From assembly GCA_041744735.1 (NCBI GenBank), contig JBGTKH010000180.1:1-37275 (forward strand): DNA of 37,275 nt. The letters run 5' to 3'. Under the pieces are notes generated by a model. It saw only the letters and a list, made by a program, of their open reading frames with translations, was not told the origin of the DNA and searched no databases. A program made the position numbers and the translations under genes. Origin of the DNA: JBGTKH01 sp041744735. Lineage in GTDB: Bacteria; Planctomycetota; Planctomycetia; Pirellulales; Pirellulaceae. Below, piece after piece: positions 32,101 through 37,275 of the stretch (position 1 is its first letter; every line of letters starts with the position of its first letter).

Positions 32101-32475
32101 TACTAAGGGATCCTTTCACCGTCTCGCCTGATTGCCCTCAACGTAACACTAACGTCAGGGCGTCAATTAGTTGGGTTGTAACCGGTTACAGCAGACTTCG
32201 CGAGAATCTTGTGCCTCCCGCATTGTTCGCGCACATTACTTGGATGTCATCCGGTGCAAAATGCTGTTTCGAGCACCGAACGAAAACGCGCTTGACGGCA
32301 TGCGGCATGCGCGCGCCTCCATCCCTTGTCCAGTCCATTGACCGGAAATCCCCGGTAAAGTACACTTGGCGACTCGGACGGGGTCGGCTTTCACGTCGTT
32401 CCCGTAAAGGGTGAAGCCAGCCACCTCCCTGTCGTCGATATCGATATAGGTAACAAAAATAGGCATTCAAACACA
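32101..32475. other. Intergenic region between divergent sulfatase and TM-protein genes
   Basis: About 375 nt. It contains the 14-bp palindrome at 32177-32190 and should hold promoters for both divergent genes. A minus-strand frame at 32236-32466 begins with a protein-like stretch (MPIFVTYIDIDDREVAGFTL) but then degrades to arginine-rich sequence; I could not place it in any family and do not call it a gene. Confidence 0.35.
32177..32190. promoter_or_regulatory. LacI-family-like operator palindrome TGTAACCGGTTACA
   Basis: A perfect 14-bp palindrome, TGTAACCGGTTACA, with the central CG typical of LacI-family operators (consensus near TGTAANCGNTTACA). It lies 77 bp upstream of the sulfatase ATG (minus strand), within reach of its promoter, so carbohydrate-responsive control is a reasonable guess. 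No LacI-type regulator gene is in the window. Confidence 0.4.
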
Positions 32476-33150
32476 ATGGAAAGTTGGACTGGATTGGCCA
32501 TCGGCATACTAGGCTCGTTTGTCGCGACAGTCATCTATGCGATCATTGCGATTGTTCTATCCAGTCGATTCAAAAAACAGTTCCGCATCGCAATGAACAA
32601 ATTGATTGATACGGGGGTGTCTTACATTTACGATAATCAAGCACACGCTGTCGTGGACATCGGGCAGTGTTTCCGTAGGTCAAAAATGATTAAAGTGTTC
32701 ACGCTTCGTGGAAGCAGCTTCTTTAGTGATATTGGTGACTTGAAATGTTTGATTGAAGACCTGCAACGCTGGCAGGAGTTGTTTCTTTTAATGGCTGACA
32801 ATACGCCGCCTGAATCAACCAATTTCGCACAAATTCGAGCACATGAATTGGAAACCATTGACAAACAATCGATCAAACAATTCCTCGATGAGATAGCGAG
32901 TCACATTGGTATCGCGCGAATGAAGTGTGCCGATAACAAACGACTTACAGTGCGACTTCACAACGTGCCGGCCGTTTTCCGTCTCATTATCTTTGATGAC
33001 GATCTTTTTGTTCTGTTCTACTCCAGCGGTTCGCGTGCAGCCAGAAATCAAGTCTACCGTTGTCCCGCGAATTCAGAATTGTATAAGTCGCTGGCGCGAT
33101 ACTTCGATCTTGTTTGGAAGTATTCATCGCGAGATCTGCCGGCCAGCTAA
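32476..33150 (+). CDS. Membrane-anchored hypothetical protein, lower-GC gene
   Basis: A 224-residue protein with one N-terminal transmembrane helix (LAIGILGSFVATVIYAIIAIVLSS, residues 6-29) and a cytoplasmic soluble domain. The C-terminal part, VFRLIIFDDDLFVLFYSSGS, then YKSLARYFDLVWKYSSRD, resembles the end of phospholipase-D-like sensor domains (FRL.I.D.....FY...YF..LW), but the HKD catalytic motif is absent. No named family recognised. A hand count of two 60-nt lines gives 29 and 30 G+C, clearly lower than the flanking sulfatase. It converges with the kinase-like gene after a 19-bp gap. ATG 32476 has only a weak ribosome-binding site. Confidence 0.7.
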   Translation: MESWTGLAIGILGSFVATVIYAIIAIVLSSRFKKQFRIAMNKLIDTGVSYIYDNQAHAVVDIGQCFRRSKMIKVFTLRGSSFFSDIGDLKCLIEDLQRWQELFLLMADNTPPESTNFAQIRAHELETIDKQSIKQFLDEIASHIGIARMKCADNKRLTVRLHNVPAVFRLIIFDDDLFVLFYSSGSRAARNQVYRCPANSELYKSLARYFDLVWKYSSRDLPAS

Positions 33151-33169
33151 AAAATGAGAAACTGGGCTG

Positions 33170-33742
33170 TTATTCAGACGTGAGGATACTCGTAATTTGA
33201 TCAATCAACCTAGTCGTTGGCTCGCCAAACCGATTCACAATTACCGCGTCAAACAAATCCCGGTGCTTCAAGAATGCTCGGTTGAGCGTCCGGACCTTTG
33301 CAACGCGAACCTCGATTTCGTCGTCGGCTATATTCCGCGCTCTTTGGATCGCAACGAGCGTCTCGCGTGGAGCATTAAATTCCAAAAACAAAACGCGGAC
33401 TCGCGATGGGTAGTCACGCTTTATTGCTTTGATTGTTTTTATATCATTGCATATGATGAAATGGTGCTTTCCCGCTTTCAGTGATGCGTCGATTTGGGAC
33501 TTCTGAATGCCATACCTGTGTCCGTATTGACGGTAAATGTAATCATACTCGGTGTGTGTAATATTGTCTCTCGAAATGATTTCATCACCATCGTGTTGCC
33601 GTCGTTTCCGTGTCGTCCCTTTACAATGTGTTGTGACCGATGTAAGAACCGTTACAAGTTGTTGCGAAAGCGTTGACTTGCCGGAACCAGAAACTCCGAA
33701 GATTAAGTATATGCGCGGAATGCGGACATTGTCATCAGTCAT
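33170..33742 (-). CDS. Guanylate-kinase-like P-loop protein
   Basis: A 190-residue P-loop protein. Walker A is GVSGSGKS (16-23). The order of the next blocks (TTRKRRQHDGDEIISRDNIT, then YDYIYRQYGHRYGIQKSQID, LKAGKHHFIICNDIKTIKAI, RVRVLFLEF) follows guanylate kinase: the TRKRR segment with the GMP-binding region, the YG.....I lid and the VLFLE strand. Real guanylate kinase is essential and usually elsewhere, so this is a divergent homologue, perhaps with another nucleotide substrate. I use ATG 33740-33742; GTG 33758-33760 would add six residues. It is lower in G+C than its neighbours and paired convergently with the TM protein at 32476. Confidence 0.72.
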   Translation of the reverse strand: MTDDNVRIPRIYLIFGVSGSGKSTLSQQLVTVLTSVTTHCKGTTRKRRQHDGDEIISRDNITHTEYDYIYRQYGHRYGIQKSQIDASLKAGKHHFIICNDIKTIKAIKRDYPSRVRVLFLEFNAPRETLVAIQRARNIADDEIEVRVAKVRTLNRAFLKHRDLFDAVIVNRFGEPTTRLIDQITSILTSE

Positions 33743-33806
33743 AAATGTGTACGTCTTCACATCGAAGTAGAGATTTGTTTGTTTGAATATAGCATTTTAG
33801 TCATGC

Positions 33807-34331
33807 CTACGTATCGCGTCGCGTTCGATCGACAAGCAGAAGGCCGATGATTGTCTTTGCGTCACGGATTTCACCAGATTGAATCATGCCGAGGGCTTTG
33901 ACCCACGGAATGACCAAGTTTTCGATTTGCTCGCCAGGTTCCCGTTCTGAGTCGCCAGCGGTTAGACCCGTGGCTACAAACAGGCGCATGCGTTCGTCGA
34001 GGATACCGGGAGAGAGATAGAATTCGTGCAGCAGCTCCAGCCGCGCGGCGCGGTAGCCGGTCTCTTCGATCAGCTCCCGCTCGGCCGTCAGCCGCGGATC
34101 TTCGCCCGGCTCCAGAGTGCCGGCCGGCAATTCGATCAACGTTTGCTCGACGGACACGCGAAAGTTTTTGATCAGGCAGACGTGCCGGTCGTCAACCATC
34201 GGCACAATCGTGACCGAACCGGGATGGCGGACGATTTCGCGGTCCCGCTTCTCGCCGCCGGCGGTCATTTCGGTCACGCGCACGACGCGAAACCGCCGGG
34301 CCTCGAGTAATGTGTTGGCGTCGGAACTCAT
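33807..34331 (-). CDS. Nudix hydrolase, ADP-ribose pyrophosphatase type
   Basis: A 174-residue Nudix hydrolase. The full Nudix box G-x5-E-x7-R-E-U-x-E-E-x-G-U is present at residues 71-93 (Gly71, Glu77, Arg85, Glu86, Glu89, Glu90, Gly92). The preceding strand QTLIELPAGTLEPGED and the later block LSPGILDERMRLFVATGL are typical of ADP-ribose pyrophosphatases (NudF type), which cleave ADP-ribose to AMP and ribose 5-phosphate. The start is ATG 34329-34331, preceded by AAAGGAG. It is transcribed away from the DUF1559 gene at 34439. Confidence 0.92.
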   Translation of the reverse strand: MSSDANTLLEARRFRVVRVTEMTAGGEKRDREIVRHPGSVTIVPMVDDRHVCLIKNFRVSVEQTLIELPAGTLEPGEDPRLTAERELIEETGYRAARLELLHEFYLSPGILDERMRLFVATGLTAGDSEREPGEQIENLVIPWVKALGMIQSGEIRDAKTIIGLLLVDRTRRDT

Positions 34332-34438
34332 CAGGATTCTCCTTTGAAAGGGGCCGTTGCATTTTCAACAATGGCGAGACTAAAATGGCCAAGTGAATCT
34401 CTTCTCCCCGTCGGCTCTCTCGTTCGCGGAGTCATTGT

Positions 34439-35356
34439 ATGGCATCGATGCGGATTAGCCGAGTGCGTCCGGCGTTCACGCTCGTTGAACTGCTGGTGGT
34501 GATTGCGATTATCGGTATCCTGGTGGCTTTGTTGCTTCCGGCCGTGCAAGCCGCGCGGGAAGCGGCGCGGCGCTCACAGTGCTCGAACAACTTGAAGCAA
34601 ATGGGGCTGGCCGTGCAAAACTTTCACGATGTCCGGCGCTTCCTGCCCGCCAGCCGCATTCGCGATCACTGGGCGCCGTGGGCCGTGCAAATCCTCCCGC
34701 AAATGGAACAGCAGCCGCTGTACGATCAATGGGATCTCTCGATGCAGTACTATCAGCAGTCGAACACCGCGCGGCTGACCAACGTCAATTCATACTACTG
34801 CCCGTCACGCCGCAAACCGCCGCTCAGCAGCACCAAGAACGACATTCCCGACAACGGCAATCCAAATTCCAATCATACGTCGGGTGCGTTGAGCGATTAC
34901 GCGGTGACGGTCGGCGACGATGGTCCGAACAACGCCTGGAATACGGTCGCTGCCAACGGCGCGATTATCTACGGGACTTCGACGGTCAGCGGCGCGGCTG
35001 TCACACGCTGGAACGGCACGACAGCCTTTCAGGATCTGACGGACGGCTTGAGCAGCACCATGATCATTGGTGAGAAACACGTGCGGCTAAACAGCTTTGC
35101 CGATGCGAATCAGGGCGACGGTTCAATTTACAACGGCGATCACCCAGGAAATTTCTCGCGCATCGCCGGGCCCGGTTACGCCTTGGCGCGCTCACCCTTG
35201 GATACTTATCGCACCAACTTCGGCAGCTACCATCCGGGCATTTGCCAATTCGCATTCGCCGACGGCAGCGTGCACTCGCTCGCCGTGCAAATCAACACCA
35301 CGACGCTTGGCTACTTGGTCGTGCGCAACGATGGGCAAGCCATTGATCATTACTAA
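34439..35356 (+). CDS. DUF1559 domain protein with type IV pilin-like N-terminus
   Basis: A 305-residue planctomycete protein. It starts with the prepilin segment AFTLVELLVVIAIIGILVAL, LLPAVQAAREAARRSQCSNN (the DUF1559 signature), followed by an extracellular domain with paired Cys and a C-terminal H-x-G block, SYHPGICQFAFADGSVHSL. The family is highly amplified in planctomycetes and probably forms pilin-like surface structures; individual functions are unknown. The start is ATG 34439, with GGAG about seven bases upstream. The cleavage site would be before Phe of FTLVELL. Confidence 0.95.
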   Translation: MASMRISRVRPAFTLVELLVVIAIIGILVALLLPAVQAAREAARRSQCSNNLKQMGLAVQNFHDVRRFLPASRIRDHWAPWAVQILPQMEQQPLYDQWDLSMQYYQQSNTARLTNVNSYYCPSRRKPPLSSTKNDIPDNGNPNSNHTSGALSDYAVTVGDDGPNNAWNTVAANGAIIYGTSTVSGAAVTRWNGTTAFQDLTDGLSSTMIIGEKHVRLNSFADANQGDGSIYNGDHPGNFSRIAGPGYALARSPLDTYRTNFGSYHPGICQFAFADGSVHSLAVQINTTTLGYLVVRNDGQAIDHY

Positions 35357-35369
35357 ACACAGCCCCCGA

Positions 35370-35381
35370 CTAGCCGGCTAG
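35370..35381. repeat. Short perfect palindrome CTAGCCGGCTAG
   Basis: A 12-bp perfect palindrome without loop in the 44-nt gap between the convergent DUF1559 and PSD1 genes. It is too short to be sure it is more than chance. Confidence 0.3.
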
Positions 35382-35400
35382 CCACAGGTCCTTCTAGGAA

Positions 35401-37275
35401 CTACTGAATATACAAAAACTCATTCGCGCTCAGCAGCGCGTGGCATAGACTTTGAAGTGCTTCGCGCTCTACAGCGGGGCGCCTTTTGTTTTGTTTGCTC
35501 TCGAAGTAGTCAGCCAGTTGAATGAGAAACGCGACGGCGTCGTTTAACTCTACGGCGGACGGCTCGCGCGCGAACGCCAATTGCCAGGCGCGTGTGATTT
35601 GCGCCGTCGTGTCGTCGCCCGCGTCTGCCGAGACGCGAAAGGCAAATTCGACGGCCAGTGTCATCACCAGTTCGCTGTTCATCAGCATCAGCGATTGCGG
35701 GGCCACAGTCGAGGCGTTGCGGATCGTGCAGTTTGGCTCCATCGCGGGCGCGTCGAATGTGTCGAGCACGCTGAGCAACCGGCTGCGGCGGACCTGTATG
35801 TACACGCTGCGGCGAAACTCTTCGCCGTTCATCGGAATCACCACGCCCGGCCGGCCCGCGTTTAGGTTCTCGATGCCGATCACAAACTGGCCGACCAAGT
35901 CGGCCATCACCGGCACAGCAGGGCCAAACGGCTTCGGATTCAGCTTGCCGCTGACGGCCAGCATCGTGTCGCGAATCACCTCGGCCTCAAGGCGCCGCAC
36001 CGGCATGCGGGCGTAGAGTTCGTCGGCCACATCGCTCATCGGGGCCGCTGGGTCGCGCTGCGACGCTTGCCGGTAGGCGGTCGACGTCATGATCAGCCGG
36101 TGCAGCCTCTTCAAGCTCCAACCGTTTCGCATGAACTCGTCCGCCAACAAGTCCAACAGCTCGGGATGCGTCGGGCGCGTGCCGAGAAAACCAAAATCTC
36201 CCGGCGTCGTCACGATGCCGCGGCCGAAGTGGTGCAGCCAGACGCGATTGACTAACACGCGCGCCGTCAACGGATGCTGGCCGCTGGTCAGCCATCGCGC
36301 GTATGTTAGCCGGCGACCTGTCGATGGCAGCGACGCATCGTTTGCCGGGATCGCGACCGCTTGATGCGAAGTCAACACCGTCAGTTCGCCCGGCGGCAGT
36401 TCTTGCTTCGGCTGCTCGAAATCGCCGCGATGAAACAGGAACGTCTTCGGCGGCGTCTGACCGGCCGGTTCCCACAGTGCCCGAACGAATTCTTCCTTGG
36501 GCTTGGTGGCGCGAACCGCGGCCGCGTTATCGGCCAGTTTCTTCAACTCCGCCGCAGCCTTGCTGTCGTAAAGATACAGCGAACCGGCGGTGACGTTCAC
36601 GCTGGGATGTTGCTTTAGCAGTTTCTGTTGCTCGGGCGTACGATTCGCGGCGGGTGTGTCGCGAGCCTCGCGCACCGTGACGCGAACTTCGGCGGGCAGC
36701 TTCGCCAATTCGCGCTCGAACGTCTGCTCGATGAACTCCTGCTCCTTCTGCTTGCGCTGCTCTTCTATCTTTTGGGCATCGGCTTCGATCTGCTTCGCCC
36801 GCTCGCGGTCGGCGTCGGTGTACAGCGAGATCTTGCGGTCCTTGGTGTTGCGCCAGTTTTTCCAATTCAGCGCCGGCTCGAACACGGCCCGTAGGCGATA
36901 GTAGTCCGCTTGTGCGATGGGGTCGTAGCGATGGTTGTGACATTGGGCACAGCCGACCGTCAGCCCCAGCAGCGAGGTCGACACGATCTCGATCGTCTTG
37001 GCCATCACGTCGTTGCGAGCCAGATTCTGATCGCCGCCGCCCGAAGCGGTTCCGTCGGGTGCCATCCGCAAGAAGCCCGTGGCCGTCAGCCGATCCGCGT
37101 CTTCGGGCGAAAGATTTTGATAGGGCTGCGTCACCAATTCGTCGCCGGCCAGTTGTTCGACGATGAATTGATCCAGCGGCTTGTCGGCGTTCAGCGAACG
37201 GATCACGTAATCGCGATACTTGTACGCTTCCGGGCGAACGGGATCTTCGTCGGTGTAGCCTTCCGAATCGGCATA
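35401..37275 (-). CDS. PSCyt2/PSD1 (DUF1549-DUF1553) family protein, partial (start outside window)
   Basis: Planctomycete-type secreted or periplasmic protein of the DUF1549-DUF1553 family, open to the right edge of the window: sequence beyond residue one of the visible methionine/valine continues as YADSEGYTDEDPVRPEAYKY, the usual DUF1549 block, followed by RDYVIRSLNADKPLDQFIVE. Further family blocks are GLTVGCAQCHNHRYDPI (c-type haem-like CxxCH), HPLTARVLVNRVWLHHFGRG, and FDAPAMEPNCTIRNASTVAP. The middle has a charged coiled coil (about QIEADAQKIEEQRKQKEQEF). These proteins often sit beside sulfatases and DUF1501 proteins and may help degrade complex glycans; function not proven. It ends with TAG at 35401. 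Confidence 0.93.
   Translation of the reverse strand, partial: YADSEGYTDEDPVRPEAYKYRDYVIRSLNADKPLDQFIVEQLAGDELVTQPYQNLSPEDADRLTATGFLRMAPDGTASGGGDQNLARNDVMAKTIEIVSTSLLGLTVGCAQCHNHRYDPIAQADYYRLRAVFEPALNWKNWRNTKDRKISLYTDADRERAKQIEADAQKIEEQRKQKEQEFIEQTFERELAKLPAEVRVTVREARDTPAANRTPEQQKLLKQHPSVNVTAGSLYLYDSKAAAELKKLADNAAAVRATKPKEEFVRALWEPAGQTPPKTFLFHRGDFEQPKQELPPGELTVLTSHQAVAIPANDASLPSTGRRLTYARWLTSGQHPLTARVLVNRVWLHHFGRGIVTTPGDFGFLGTRPTHPELLDLLADEFMRNGWSLKRLHRLIMTSTAYRQASQRDPAAPMSDVADELYARMPVRRLEAEVIRDTMLAVSGKLNPKPFGPAVPVMADLVGQFVIGIENLNAGRPGVVIPMNGEEFRRSVYIQVRRSRLLSVLDTFDAPAMEPNCTIRNASTVAPQSLMLMNSELVMTLAVEFAFRVSADAGDDTTAQITRAWQLAFAREPSAVELNDAVAFLIQLADYFESKQNKRRPAVEREALQSLCHALLSANEFLYIQ

Noticed and set aside
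32236..32466. Minus-strand frame beginning MPIFVTYIDIDDREVAGFTL
   Set aside because: The start looks protein-like but the rest turns into arginine/serine-rich sequence without a ribosome-binding site, and I could not place it in any family.

Overview
The window looks like a planctomycete chromosome of the Pirellulales/Rhodopirellula type. The evidence is a DUF1559 protein with a type IV pilin-like N-terminus, a PSCyt2/PSD1 (DUF1549-DUF1553) protein, a CxPSR sulfatase, paired Gfo/Idh/MocA oxidoreductases, a DUF4058 protein, GKKGKCP-type zinc-ribbon membrane proteins, a bacterial deoxyhypusine-synthase homologue, and many long palindromes between genes. Most of the window is GC-rich housekeeping or lineage-typical DNA, carried as short transcription units on both strands. 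I see no rRNA, tRNA or CRISPR array.

Layout. 1-3155: end of hemL, tsaB (minus), and two tandem metallophosphoesterases. 3238-4071: a chloroperoxidase-like hydrolase. 4072-10195: an accessory segment with an ankyrin-repeat fragment, a possible decayed gene, a 4.3-kb gene for a NACHT-type STAND ATPase with a C-terminal PD-(D/E)XK-like domain (minus), and a 76-codon stump of an RND pump. 10196-17946: yidC (with an internal PDZ domain), mnmE, two zinc-ribbon membrane proteins (the second apparently cut short by a TAG at a Trp position), and a membrane protein-thiS-thiG operon. 18268-23323: two Gfo/Idh/MocA oxidoreductases, ygfZ, yjbQ and DUF4058. 23353-30629: a small TM protein, an esterase, a sulfite-oxidase fragment, an alpha/beta hydrolase plus DUF4177 pair, a deoxyhypusine-synthase homologue, an AI-2E transporter, an isocitrate/isopropylmalate dehydrogenase and a small protein. 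30658-37275: a sulfatase with a LacI-like operator upstream, a lower-GC pair (TM protein and guanylate-kinase-like P-loop protein), a Nudix hydrolase, DUF1559 and a partial PSD1 protein.

Two points stand out. The first is the NACHT-nuclease gene, which fits a single-protein antiphage ATPase although its nuclease domain is at the C-terminus; this is inference from motifs and context. The second is the set of at least nine long imperfect palindromes (arms of 20-32 nt) placed in gaps or directly at gene ends. They belong to several sequence families. One family occurs twice in opposite orientation with its arm mismatches conserved, and another contains the stop codon of ygfZ.

Coordinates and starts were read by eye. 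Starts were moved from the longest frame wherever a Shine-Dalgarno sequence or a family N-terminus argued for it; each entry says so.
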